Source: Albidovulum denitrificans | Lineage (GTDB): Bacteria > Pseudomonadota > Alphaproteobacteria > Rhodobacterales > Rhodobacteraceae | Reading direction: 5' to 3' | DNA length: 64,000 nt | Assembly (NCBI RefSeq): GCF_002973535.1 | Contig: NZ_PVEP01000002.1 | Location: 496,001 to 560,000 of the forward strand | In this document: in pieces, positions 26,485 to 34,767 of the stretch | How positions within the stretch are numbered: position 1 is the stretch's first letter | How the letters are laid out: each line of letters opens with the position of its first letter | Notes under the pieces: model-generated | The model's input: the letters and a program-made list of their open reading frames with translations, nothing else | The model's database searches: none | Told to the model about the DNA's origin: nothing | Translations under genes and position numbers: made by a program

Positions 26485-27879
26485 TCAGCCCTTCGGCCCG
26501 ATCATGTCCTCGGGCCGGACGATCCGGTCGAAGGTTTCGGCATCGACAAGGCCAAGGGCGATCGCCTCTTCCTTCAGCGTGGTGCCGTTCTTGTGCGCGG
26601 TCTTGGCGACCTTGGTGGCGTTGTCGTAACCGATGGTGGGCGCCAGCGCCGTGACCAGCATCAGGCTTTCCTTCATCAGCTTGTCGATCCGCGCGGTGTT
26701 GGCTTTCGTCCCCACCACCATGTTGTCGGTGAAGCTGCCCGCCGCGTCGCCCAGAAGCTGCATGGATTGCAGGACGTTATAGCTCATCATCGGGTTGTAG
26801 ACGTTCAATTCGAAATGCCCCTGGCTGCCCGCGAACCCGATGGCGGCGTCATTGCCCATCACATGCGCGCAGACCATGGTCAGCGCCTCGGCCTGGGTCG
26901 GGTTGACCTTGCCCGGCATGATCGAGGAACCGGGTTCGTTTTCCGGCAGGATCAGCTCCCCCAACCCCGAACGCGGGCCGGAGCCCAGAAGCCGCAGGTC
27001 GTTGGCGATCTTGAAAAGGCTCGCCGCCACGGTCTTCAGCGCGCCCGAGAACATGACCATCGCGTCATGCGCCGCCAGCGCCTCGAACTTGTTCGGCGCG
27101 GTGACGAAGGGCAGGCCGGTGATCTTCGCGATCTCCGCCGCGACGCGGGCATCCCAGCCGACGCGGGTGTTCAGCCCCGTGCCGACGGCGGTGCCGCCTT
27201 GCGCCAGTTCATAGATGTCGGGCAGGCACATCTTCACCCGCGCGATACCCTTGTCGACCTGGGTCGCGTAGCCGGAAAACTCCTGCCCCAGGGTCAGGGG
27301 TGTCGCGTCCTGCGTATGGGTCCGGCCGATCTTGATGATGTCCCTGAACTCCTCCGCCTTGGCCCAGAGCGCTTTCGACAGCTTCTCAAGCCCCGGCAGC
27401 AGCACGTCGCGCGCCTGCATCCCGATGGCGACATGCATCGCGGTCGGGAAGGTGTCGTTCGAGGACTGGCCCATGTTGCAATGGTCGTTCGGGTGGACGG
27501 GCTTTTTCGTCCCCATCGTCCCGCCCAGCATCTCGATCGCGCGGTTCGAAATCACCTCATTCGCGTTCATGTTCGACTGTGTGCCAGATCCGGTCTGCCA
27601 GACCACGAGCGGGAAATTGTCGTCGAACTTGCCCTCGATCACCTCCTGCGCCGCCGCGGCAATGGTCTCGCCCAGCTTCGGGTCGATGTCGCCCTGGGCG
27701 ATGTTGACCAGCGCGCAGGCCTTCTTGATGACGCCAAGCGCGCGGATGATCGCCACCGGCTGGCGTTCCCAGCCGATCGGGAAATTCATGATCGACCGCT
27801 GGGTCTGCGCGCCCCAGTACTTGTCGGCGGGTACGTCTAGCGGGCCGAAGCTGTCGGTCTCGGTGCGGGTCTCGGTCAT
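26485..27879 (-). CDS. fumC: Fumarate hydratase class II
   Basis: TCA-cycle enzyme interconverting fumarate and malate as a cytosolic homotetramer. The 464 residues include [19 protein letters not shown] (substrate B-site region), [33 protein letters not shown], and the fumarase/aspartase signature [15 protein letters not shown] with the catalytic Ser loop. Its length is normal for FumC (iron-independent class). Confidence 0.97.
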   Translation of the reverse strand: MTETRTETDSFGPLDVPADKYWGAQTQRSIMNFPIGWERQPVAIIRALGVIKKACALVNIAQGDIDPKLGETIAAAAQEVIEGKFDDNFPLVVWQTGSGTQSNMNANEVISNRAIEMLGGTMGTKKPVHPNDHCNMGQSSNDTFPTAMHVAIGMQARDVLLPGLEKLSKALWAKAEEFRDIIKIGRTHTQDATPLTLGQEFSGYATQVDKGIARVKMCLPDIYELAQGGTAVGTGLNTRVGWDARVAAEIAKITGLPFVTAPNKFEALAAHDAMVMFSGALKTVAASLFKIANDLRLLGSGPRSGLGELILPENEPGSSIMPGKVNPTQAEALTMVCAHVMGNDAAIGFAGSQGHFELNVYNPMMSYNVLQSMQLLGDAAGSFTDNMVVGTKANTARIDKLMKESLMLVTALAPTIGYDNATKVAKTAHKNGTTLKEEAIALGLVDAETFDRIVRPEDMIGPKG

Positions 27880-27957
27880 GGAAAGGGCCTGTCAGTAGCG
27901 TGTCTGCGACCCTTCCCTAAGCGATTCCGACCCCTGTCACAAACGCGAAATCGCGGC

Positions 27958-28533
27958 TTAGTGGCTGGTTGCGCAAACGTCGCCGTCGCGGCGGTAATGG
28001 TAGACGCGCGCGGGGGGCAGGTTCTGCCAGACCACCGGCCCGGCTCCGACCGTCAGCTTGAGGCGCCGGGCCAGCGTTTCGGGGACCGGCGGGCGCGGGC
28101 CATAGGTGAACTGGACATAGACGCCGCCGGGGCGCAGCACCGCGAAGGCCGCCCTGAGGATCGCGATCTGGATCGCGGGCGGCATCGACAAAAGCGGCAG
28201 GCCGCTGATGACGGCGCCCACGCCCGGCGCCTCGGTCGCGGCCTCCTGCGCGGGCGCGTTGACGACGCGGACCCCGTGGAATGTGTCCTTCAGCAACCGG
28301 CTGAATTCGGGGTTCATCTCGAACAGCGTCAGGTCCCGCGGCGCCACGCCCCGGTCGAGGATCGCGCGGGTGATCTTGCCGGTGCCGGGGCCGAATTCGA
28401 TTACCCGGCCGGTCTCCGGCCCGACCTCTTCGGCCATCGCCGCCGCCAGCACGCGCGACGACGGGAACACCGCCGAGATCTCGCGCGGGTTGCGCAAAAG
28501 CTGGCTCACGAAGACGGTGAGGTCATTGGCCAT
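27958..28533 (-). CDS. SAM-dependent methyltransferase, phospholipid N-methyltransferase (PmtA)-like
   Basis: About 191 residues from the Met at 28533; a GTG at 28611 would overlap sspB and adds a basic leader. The N-terminus FVSQLLRNPREISAVFPSSRVLAAAMAEEV and motif I VIEFGPGTGKITRAIL are typical of the class I methyltransferases that include Rhodobacter-type phosphatidylethanolamine N-methyltransferase and related rRNA-like enzymes. Also seen are LFEMNPEFSRLL (acidic ribose-binding residue) and ISGLPLLSMP. The likely substrate is a phospholipid headgroup, but the specificity is inferred. Confidence 0.75.
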   Translation of the reverse strand: MANDLTVFVSQLLRNPREISAVFPSSRVLAAAMAEEVGPETGRVIEFGPGTGKITRAILDRGVAPRDLTLFEMNPEFSRLLKDTFHGVRVVNAPAQEAATEAPGVGAVISGLPLLSMPPAIQIAILRAAFAVLRPGGVYVQFTYGPRPPVPETLARRLKLTVGAGPVVWQNLPPARVYHYRRDGDVCATSH

Positions 28534-28598
28534 GGCATCGGTCCATCCGGGCTTGCGGGCCGGCGACCGGCCACGGGGCTGTGCGTCTGGCGCGGCGC

Positions 28599-29060
28599 TT
28601 ACTTGCGCCACTTGTCGAGGCTGACGACCTCGGCCTCGGTACGGGGTTCGGCCGCGTCGATCTCCATCGCGGCGTCTTCGTCCTCATCCTCCTCATCATC
28701 GTCGTCGCCTTGCGATTCGAAGCGCAGGCCGAATTCGACCGAAGGATCGACGAAGGTGACGATGGCGGCGAAGGGGATGTAAAGCGGTTCCGGCTGATCG
28801 CCGAAGTTCAGCGTCACGGCAAAGCCCTGTTCGTTCACCGACAGGTTGTCGAACCAGTGCTGCATGACCACCGTCATCTCTTCGGGATAGCGTTCTTGCA
28901 GCCAGTCGGCCATCTCGACGCCGGGATGGCGGGTGTCGAAGGTGATGAAGAAGTGGTGATCGCCCGGCAGCCCCTCTCTCTCGACGCCGCGCAGGACCTC
29001 CATGATAAGGGTCCGCATGGCCTGATGCATCAGCGTGCCGTAGTCGATGGATTTCGTCAT
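28599..29060 (-). CDS. sspB: SspB-family ClpXP adaptor
   Basis: A 153-residue protein from MTKSIDYGTLMHQAMRTL (start at 29060; upstream in-frame Met codons give a non-conserved leader). It has the alpha-proteobacterial SspB pattern: HHFFITFDTRHPGVEMADWLQERYPEEMTVVMQHWFDNL, FGDQPEPLYIPFAAIVTFVDPSVEFGLRF, then a highly acidic linker (DDDDEEDEDED) and a short C-terminal ClpX-binding tail (VVSLDKWRK). SspB delivers ssrA-tagged proteins to ClpXP; the ssrA gene itself lies 2.7 kb away in this window. Confidence 0.92.
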   Translation of the reverse strand: MTKSIDYGTLMHQAMRTLIMEVLRGVEREGLPGDHHFFITFDTRHPGVEMADWLQERYPEEMTVVMQHWFDNLSVNEQGFAVTLNFGDQPEPLYIPFAAIVTFVDPSVEFGLRFESQGDDDDEEDEDEDAAMEIDAAEPRTEAEVVSLDKWRK

Positions 29061-29151
29061 TCTGTCGCACTTTCGGGGGCTGTCCGGGGGTGCAGCATAA
29101 GCCATTTGCCGGGGATTGAAAGGGGCGTTGGGGCGCTGTTGGCGCAACCCT

Positions 29152-30411
29152 TCAGCCGGTCGCGACGGCGCGCGCCAGAAGGCCGAAGGCGGCGCTTGCG
29201 GCGATCACCGCCACAACCGGCAGGCGCAGGCGGAACAGAAGAAGCGCCGCGAAAGCGGTGGCCGCCAGCGCAAGGGGCGACAGGCTGCCGGGATCGGGCA
29301 GCGGAAAGTCGAACGGCCCCCGGATCACGCGGCGCGTTGCGGTGAAGGCGAAATGCAGCGTGAACCAGAGGCCGAGATTGGCGATCACGCCGACCACCGC
29401 CGCCGTGATCCCCGCCAGCGCCGAGGACAGCCTTGGCCGCGCGGTCAGCGTTTCGACAAACGGGCCGAAGGCGAAGATCCAGAGGAAACACGGCACGAAA
29501 CTGACCCAGAGGCAAAGAAGCGCTGCCGCAAGGGCCAGTGGCAACCCGCCTTCGCCTGCCCCCGCGAGGAAGGCGGTGAACTCGGTCACAAGGATCAGCG
29601 GGCCGGGTGTCGTTTCCGCCAGCCCCAGCGCGTCCATCATCTGGCCCGAGGTCAGCCAGCCATGGCCCACGACCATCGTCTGCGTCATGTCGCCCAGCAC
29701 CGCATAGGCGCCGCCGAAGGTCACCACCGCGAGGCGGGAGAAATAAAGCCCGATCGACAGAAGAAAGCCTTGCCCCGTGGCCCAGAGCGCCAGAAGCGGC
29801 GCGAGCCAGAGCGTAAGGCCCGTGGCGAAGGTCGCGGCGAGGCTGCCGGGCGTGGCGGCGGGTCTCGCGGGGGCGGGGGCCGCATCCTTGCGGATCAGCC
29901 CGACCCCGGCAAGCGCGGCGGCGGCAAGGATCAGCGGGAAGGGCAGGGAAAGGAAGAAGATCGCGACGAAAGCGGCCAGCGCGATCCCCCGCTGCGGCCA
30001 GCCGGGCAGGGCGCGGGCGGCCAGCCGGATCAGCGCCTGAAACAGGATCGCGACGACGGCGGCCTTCAGGCCAAGAAGCAACCCCGCCATCAGCGGCAAC
30101 TGCCCCAGCGTGACATAAAGAAACGCCAGCAGCAGGATCAGCGCGGCGCCGGGCAGGACGAACAGCCCGCCCGCGATCAGCCCGCCGGGAATGCCCCGCA
30201 GCCGCCAGCCCGCATAGGTCGCAAGCTGCATCGCCTCCGGCCCCGGCAGAAGCATGCAAAGGCTGAGCGCGCGCAGGAACTCCGCCTCGGTCAGCCAGCG
30301 GCGGTCGTCCACCAGCACCCGGTGCATCAGCGCGATCTGCCCGGCCGGCCCGCCGAAGGAGATAAGCCCGATCCGCCCGAAGCTGCGCGTGATGTCGCCA
30401 AGATCCGTCAT
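29152..30411 (-). CDS. chrA: Chromate transporter, long-chain ChrA type
   Basis: A 419-residue membrane protein with two homologous CHR halves. The first half has FGRIGLISFGGPAGQIALMHR...LCMLLPGPEAMQLATYAGWRLRGIPGGLIAGGLFVLPG, and the second has SIGLYFSRLAVVTFGGAYAVLGDMTQTMV...ALGLAETTPGPLILVTEFTAFLAG. Both carry the GGP/GGA and PGP motifs of ChrA. It exports chromate from the cytoplasm. No chrB regulator is adjacent. It is preceded by the DUF1194 gene on the same strand with a 25-bp gap. Confidence 0.93.
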   Translation of the reverse strand: MTDLGDITRSFGRIGLISFGGPAGQIALMHRVLVDDRRWLTEAEFLRALSLCMLLPGPEAMQLATYAGWRLRGIPGGLIAGGLFVLPGAALILLLAFLYVTLGQLPLMAGLLLGLKAAVVAILFQALIRLAARALPGWPQRGIALAAFVAIFFLSLPFPLILAAAALAGVGLIRKDAAPAPARPAATPGSLAATFATGLTLWLAPLLALWATGQGFLLSIGLYFSRLAVVTFGGAYAVLGDMTQTMVVGHGWLTSGQMMDALGLAETTPGPLILVTEFTAFLAGAGEGGLPLALAAALLCLWVSFVPCFLWIFAFGPFVETLTARPRLSSALAGITAAVVGVIANLGLWFTLHFAFTATRRVIRGPFDFPLPDPGSLSPLALAATAFAALLLFRLRLPVVAVIAASAAFGLLARAVATG

Positions 30412-30436
30412 GTCCCGCCCCTGTTTCGCGCCGATC

Positions 30437-31105
30437 CTAGCCCAGCGGCCTGGCCGTTTCGCGAAGCAGCTTTTCGCGGATCGCGCGGGGGTAGTCCATC
30501 AGGCCGCGCGCGGTGACGACAAAGCCCTTGGGCGTGATGACGGCGCGGCGGTAGAATTCGGTGATCGGGATCGACCGGCCGACATCCTCGATCGCGATGG
30601 CGTTGATGGTGATGCCCGCCGCCAGCGCGCGCGCGCGTTCGGGGCCAAGCGGGCGGCCTGCGTTCAGCGGCCCGTCGCCGGAAATGTCGATCACGCGGCG
30701 GCGGCAGTCAGGGACGGCGGCGAACTGGTCGGTGGCAAAGCCGATCGCCTCACCCACGGCCGTGTCGGAACCGTCGAAGGCGCGGTCCTGATCGCCGGCG
30801 GCACGGGCAAAGGCCGCCACCGCGCGCGGGCTGAGCATCCGCTGCCAGCCCAGCGTCACCCGCTGCTGCCCGGCGCCCGACCATTGCACCACGGCCAGCG
30901 CGACCTGCCCGCGCACCAGCGCCTCGGCCACGTCCGGGTCGGCCAGCGCATCGGCCAGCCCCTGCACCTGAAGCCGGTATTCCCCCCGGTCGATGGAGCC
31001 TGAGGTGTCGATGGACAGCAAAAGCGCGGTCTCGCAGCCAAGCGCCGCGACCGGCGCAAGGCCCAGCGACAGAAGCGCAAGCAGGGGGCGAAGGACGGCT
31101 GTCAT
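30437..31105 (-). CDS. DUF1194 von Willebrand factor A-like exported protein
   Basis: 222 residues with a signal peptide (VLRPLLALLSLGLAPVAALG) followed by a VWA-like fold: LLLSIDTSGSID (MIDAS DxSGS motif), AVVQWSGAG, and RVIDISGDGPLNAGRP (a second metal-site Asp region). The C-terminus has VVTARGLMDYPRAIREKLLRE, the conserved DUF1194 end. It is a periplasmic protein of unknown function. Confidence 0.88.
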   Translation of the reverse strand: MTAVLRPLLALLSLGLAPVAALGCETALLLSIDTSGSIDRGEYRLQVQGLADALADPDVAEALVRGQVALAVVQWSGAGQQRVTLGWQRMLSPRAVAAFARAAGDQDRAFDGSDTAVGEAIGFATDQFAAVPDCRRRVIDISGDGPLNAGRPLGPERARALAAGITINAIAIEDVGRSIPITEFYRRAVITPKGFVVTARGLMDYPRAIREKLLRETARPLG

Positions 31106-31171
31106 GCGCCATCATCGCCGCCCGGTCCCGCCCCGGCAAGCCCCGTCAGCCGATCCCGTCCGCCGATCCCG

Positions 31172-31597
31172 TCAGCCGATTCGTTCACCCGAGAGAAGCA
31201 GCAGGAACGCATCCTCGGGCAGAAGCCCCGCCTGTTCGAAGAAGGTGATGAAATCGAAGGCGTTATAGGCCTCGACGATCTTGTCGCCCTCGATCCGCAT
31301 CATGATCTGTCCGCTGGCGCGGATGTCCTGCACGCCCTGCGCATGGGTCGCATGGACGGTGATCTGCGCCCAGAGCCAGTCGTCGGTCTCGATGCTGCGG
31401 TCGACCTCGATGCGCAGGTTGCGCACCAGCGACAGAAGCGCCGGTACCAGCGCGCGAAAATCCTCGGCCGAGACCTGACCGTCGGGCATCAGCCCGTCGG
31501 CGCCCGCGCGGGGCGCGAAATAGTCGTCAATCGCGTCAGGGTCGGCCTCGACCCAGACACGGCGGTACCAGTTGCCGAGCAATTCAAGCTTCGTCAC
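31172..31597 (-). CDS. SnoaL/NTF2-like family protein
   Basis: About 141 residues starting at a GTG (31597) with GGAG 8 nt upstream. The small alpha+beta barrel pattern is clear: LLGNWYRRVWVEADPDAIDDYFAPRA at the start, then VSAEDFRALVPALLSLV, and the final strands IMMRIEGDKIVEAYNAFDFITFFEQAGLLPEDAF. These are typical of SnoaL-like polyketide-cyclase or ester-isomerase folds, whose functions vary too much to assign. It is convergent with nothing and lies downstream of ssrA on the same strand. Confidence 0.7.
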   Translation of the reverse strand: MTKLELLGNWYRRVWVEADPDAIDDYFAPRAGADGLMPDGQVSAEDFRALVPALLSLVRNLRIEVDRSIETDDWLWAQITVHATHAQGVQDIRASGQIMMRIEGDKIVEAYNAFDFITFFEQAGLLPEDAFLLLLSGERIG

Positions 31598-31704
31598 CGG
31601 AAGTCTCCCATGCCGTCCGTCACGGAGAAGGCTAGGGCGCGATGCTTGATAAAGCGTGAATGGCAAAGGGGAAGTGCAGGCTTCTGTTGCCAGGTGCCTG
31701 CGAA

Positions 31705-31990
31705 CCCCGCCTTGCGCGGCTAAGCGCAAGGACTTAGTTTCGGCGACCCGAACTGCTTACGCAGCCAGAGCCATTGCCGGAGCACGGTTGTTATTGGCAA
31801 CTGTACTTTGCGGACCGATAACGGTGGTACCTCACCGGGACAAAGCAAACCCCTTTAGACGTTCGTCGATCCTGTTTCGGCCCCATGTCCCGCCAATAAC
31901 GGGTGTTTGGTGGAGCCGCCGGGTACCGCCCCCGGGTCCGATCCGCTTATTACGAGCGCGTTTATGTCCATAGTCCGGGCGAACCCGAAC
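31705..31990 (-). ncRNA. ssrA: Transfer-messenger RNA, circularly permuted two-piece form
   Basis: On the minus strand the acceptor half comes first and ends in CGGCTCC-A-CCA (3' end near 31908). After a spacer of about 23 nt the coding half begins with GGGGCCGAAACAGGATCGAC (31884 onward). GGGGCCG pairs with CGGCTCC to form the acceptor stem. The tag frame reads ANNNRAPAMALAA-stop (31798 to 31757) and ends with the ALAA that ClpXP recognises. A perfect hairpin (CCTTGCGC/GCGCAAGG, 31710-31731) closes the coding half. This order is the hallmark of alphaproteobacterial two-piece tmRNA. The exact mature ends are estimated. Confidence 0.92.
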
Positions 31991-31996
31991 GGGGTG

Positions 31997-32025
31997 AATA
32001 TAGGGCCTGGCCGGGGGCGCTGCAA
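31997..32025 (-). promoter_or_regulatory. ssrA promoter
   Basis: On the minus strand a -35-like TTGCAG (32025-32020) and -10-like TATATT (32002-31997) are separated by 17 bp, immediately before the acceptor half of ssrA. Confidence 0.6.
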
Positions 32026-32105
32026 GTTCGGCACGGGCTTTGGCCATGGGTTGTTGAACACCGCCCCGCAGAGTAGCGTAACGGCAGGCAAAAACAGGTT
32101 TCCCC

Positions 32106-33473
32106 ATGTCCCGCTCCATCCCGCTTTGGTTCTTTCTTCTGTGCCTGATCCTGTGGCTGGTGGTGATGGTGGGGTTCGGCTGGACCGTCAAATCGGTGAT
32201 GGCGGGCAGCGACCGGACAGGGGCGGCGGGAACGGTGGCGCTGCGCATCGCGTCCTTCCCGTCGCTGGCCAAGGACGTGTTCAAGACGCTGGGCGCGCAG
32301 GCCACCGGCGATGCCGACGATCAGGACGTGCGCACCGCCCGCGACCCCGGCGCGGATTATTCCGCCTATACCCCCATCGCCACGGCGCCCGGCATCGCGC
32401 TGGACGGGCTGTTGATCCGGGCCGACGCTGAGGCCATCGCGCCCGGCTGGCGGCTGCTGACCGGCGCCTTCGGGACGCCGGAAGGGATGGAGAACATGGC
32501 GCTTCTCCTGTCGCCGGACCTGACTGTCGTGAACCAATGGGTGCTGGATGAGGTCCGGCTGGGCGACACCGAACCCCAGGCGGCGGGGCGAAAGCTGGTC
32601 CATGGGGTCGATATCTTGCCCGACGGGTCTATCATCTTCGTCTTCGACGGCGGCGCCTCGATCCAGCGGTTCGACGCTTGCGGCAAGCGCATCTGGGCCA
32701 CGGCGGGCGATTTCAACCATACCGTCAACCTCGACGATGACCGGGCCTATGCCTGGACCGTGCGGGGCGGAGAGAAGGTGGTGAAGGTCGCCGTCGCCGA
32801 TGGCACCGTGGCGCGGGAAATCACCATGCAGCAGGTCATCGACGCCAATCCCGAGATCGACATCCTTGAACTCAGGCGCGAACATTCCAACGATCTGGGC
32901 GCCAACAGCCGCAATACGCAAGGCAAATGGGGCTTTGACGCCTTCCACCTGAACGACGCGCAACCCTTGCCCGCGGCGATGGCGGCGGCTTTCCCGCAAT
33001 TCGCGCCGGGCGATCTTCTCATCAGCGCGCGTTCGCTGAACCTGATCTTCGTGATGGACGCCGAGACGCTGAAGGTGAAGTGGTGGCGCATGGGCGTGAC
33101 CCAGCGCCAGCATGACCCCGACTGGCTGCCCTCGGGCCGGATCATGGCCTTCGACAACCGGATGAGCCGGGACTACAGCCAGATCGTCACCATCGACCCG
33201 AAAACCATGGCGGCTGACGTGATCTATGACGGGCGCGCGGACGGGTTCTATTCGCGCATCCGGGGCAAGGTGCAAGAGCTGGACGGCGGCACGCTGGAAA
33301 TCACCAGCCCGCAACAGGGCGAGGCGTTCGAGGTCGCCCCGGACGGATCGCGGCCCTTGCGGTTGGCCGATACCAAGCCGGGAAGTGCCACGCAGAACTA
33401 CACCATCTCTGAAATGCGCTGGCTGCCGGTGGATTTCTTCGCCCCCGGCACGGCCTGCATCCCGGCGCCCTAG
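32106..33473 (+). CDS. Arylsulfotransferase (ASST)-family protein
   Basis: 455 residues with an N-terminal membrane anchor or signal (IPLWFFLLCLILWLVVMVGFGW). The body has a beta-propeller character with repeated W/D strands: HGVDILPDGSIIFVFDGGASIQRFDACGKRIWATAGDFNHTVNLDDDRAYAWTV, WGFDAFHLNDAQPL, DLLISARSLNLIFVMDAETLKVKWW and QRQHDPDWLPSGRIMAFDNR. The HGV, FNHT and QHD histidine positions correspond to the conserved catalytic or structural His positions of bacterial aryl-sulfate sulfotransferase-like proteins. A periplasmic location is likely. Actual sulfotransferase activity is not certain, since many family members are uncharacterised. Confidence 0.8.
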   Translation: MSRSIPLWFFLLCLILWLVVMVGFGWTVKSVMAGSDRTGAAGTVALRIASFPSLAKDVFKTLGAQATGDADDQDVRTARDPGADYSAYTPIATAPGIALDGLLIRADAEAIAPGWRLLTGAFGTPEGMENMALLLSPDLTVVNQWVLDEVRLGDTEPQAAGRKLVHGVDILPDGSIIFVFDGGASIQRFDACGKRIWATAGDFNHTVNLDDDRAYAWTVRGGEKVVKVAVADGTVAREITMQQVIDANPEIDILELRREHSNDLGANSRNTQGKWGFDAFHLNDAQPLPAAMAAAFPQFAPGDLLISARSLNLIFVMDAETLKVKWWRMGVTQRQHDPDWLPSGRIMAFDNRMSRDYSQIVTIDPKTMAADVIYDGRADGFYSRIRGKVQELDGGTLEITSPQQGEAFEVAPDGSRPLRLADTKPGSATQNYTISEMRWLPVDFFAPGTACIPAP

Positions 33474-33627
33474 GCGCGGGGGTCGATCTGCCAAGGCGGG
33501 ATCGCGCCACCTGACGCCCTTTCGCGGACCCTGTCCGGGCGTGGAAATGGGGTATTCACCTGATATGCCCCCGACGCGGCGGGGGGTAGCATCAGGGCGC
33601 GAAACACCTCTTCTCAAGGATTGAACG

Positions 33628-34056
33628 ATGAAAAATTCCTTTAAGGTTCTGGCGCTTGCCGCGATCCCCCTGTCTCTTGCCGGTTGCGTCGATGTCGGCG
33701 ATCTGATGGATCAGCCGCAATCGCAGGAAAAACCGATCTACGTCCAGAATTCCCTCTCCCTCGGCGGGCAGTCGCAGGCGGTCTCGGTCCAGCGTTCCGG
33801 CGGCGCCTATCCCGACCAGGTCGAGGTCTGTCTGTTCAACAGCCGGGGCTGGGACAAGCAGTTCTCGGTCGAAAACTACCCGGCCAAGCGCGCCGCCGCG
33901 GGCAGCACTGCCTGCACCAACGTGAACGCCGCCGCCTATACCTTCCACTTCCAGGCGGCCGGTTTCCTTGGCGCGATGGAACACAAGGGCAGCCATGTCA
34001 TCAACCTGACCAACCTCGAAGGCGGCAAGGTCACGGTAAGCTGGGGAACCGACTGA
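33628..34056 (+). CDS. Small lipoprotein of unknown function
   Basis: A 142-residue protein with a lipoprotein signal peptide (MKNSFKVLALAAIPLSLAGC, lipobox LAGC). The mature part has an acidic or polar start and beta-rich sequence (YPDQVEVCLFNSRGWDKQFSVENYPAKRAA; GSTACTNVNAAAYTFHFQAAGFLGAMEHKGSHVINLTNLEGGKVTVSW). One Cys pair could form a disulfide. No family is recognised. Confidence 0.7.
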   Translation: MKNSFKVLALAAIPLSLAGCVDVGDLMDQPQSQEKPIYVQNSLSLGGQSQAVSVQRSGGAYPDQVEVCLFNSRGWDKQFSVENYPAKRAAAGSTACTNVNAAAYTFHFQAAGFLGAMEHKGSHVINLTNLEGGKVTVSWGTD

Positions 34057-34300
34057 GGCGGCCGATCTGCCCCGATTCGTGCCGGAAAGCGCGCCTGAAG
34101 AGTCGCGGATGGTTGGACAACCTTTCCGTGCAATGTTCTAGTGGCGCCATCGGGCGTCGCAAACGGCGCGTCCGATCGGTGGTCGTTGCGTGTCGGGGGC
34201 CCGTTGCCCCGTCCATCCGCGGCCTTGGCCCGGCGGTGCCGCAGGCCGGACCGTCCGCCGGTTCGCCCCTGCGCCCCCGCCGACAGAACAGGAGGGGCAA

Positions 34301-34717
34301 GTGTTCACGAAAATCATGGTGCCGATAGACCTCAGGCATCTGGAACGGCTTGGCAATGCGCTGGGCGTCGCGGCCGATCTGGCCGGTCATTACAAGGCCG
34401 AGGTGGTCTATGTCGCGGTCTCCGGCCGCGAGCCGAGCGATCTCGGCCACAGCGCCGAAGAGGTCGCCGCCCGGCTTGCGGCCTTTGGCAAGGATCAGGC
34501 GGCGCGCCACGGCCACGCCGCCACAACCCACCTGTTCGTCAGCCACGACCCTGCCGTCGATCTCGACAAGCAGCTGCTTGCCGCCGAGGGCGACATCGGG
34601 GCCGATCTTGTCGTCATGCAAAGCCATGTTCCCAATGTCGCGGATTACATCTGGGCCTCGCATGGCGGGACTCTGGCACAGCATTCCAGGGTCTCGGTGA
34701 TGCTCGTGCGCGGCTGA
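34301..34717 (+). CDS. Universal stress protein (UspA family)
   Basis: 138 residues starting at a GTG (34301) with AGGAGG 7 nt upstream. It has the Usp fold: FTKIMVPIDLRHLERLGNALGVAADLAGHYKAEVVYVAVSG, then the C-terminal DIGADLVVMQSHVPNVADYIWASHGGTLAQHSRVSVMLVR. The usual ATP-loop G-2x-G-9x-G(S/T) is degenerate, as in UspA itself. It precedes a BCCT transporter by 50 bp; small Usp genes are often placed beside osmolyte transporters. Confidence 0.88.
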   Translation: MFTKIMVPIDLRHLERLGNALGVAADLAGHYKAEVVYVAVSGREPSDLGHSAEEVAARLAAFGKDQAARHGHAATTHLFVSHDPAVDLDKQLLAAEGDIGADLVVMQSHVPNVADYIWASHGGTLAQHSRVSVMLVRG

Positions 34718-34767
34718 AACGCCCGCGCCCGACACAAAATTCCAACAACGCGACAGGAGGTGGCCAG

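Noticed and set aside
32048-33617. Long minus-strand frame opposite the arylsulfotransferase-like gene, running toward ssrA
   Set aside because: Arg/His/Gly-rich translation without motifs; the plus-strand gene and the ssrA promoter explain the region.
34141-34767. N-terminal extension of the BCCT transporter covering the universal stress protein in another frame
   Set aside because: The extension is an Arg/Pro-rich shadow of the Usp gene; AGGAGG just before 34768 fixes the transporter start.
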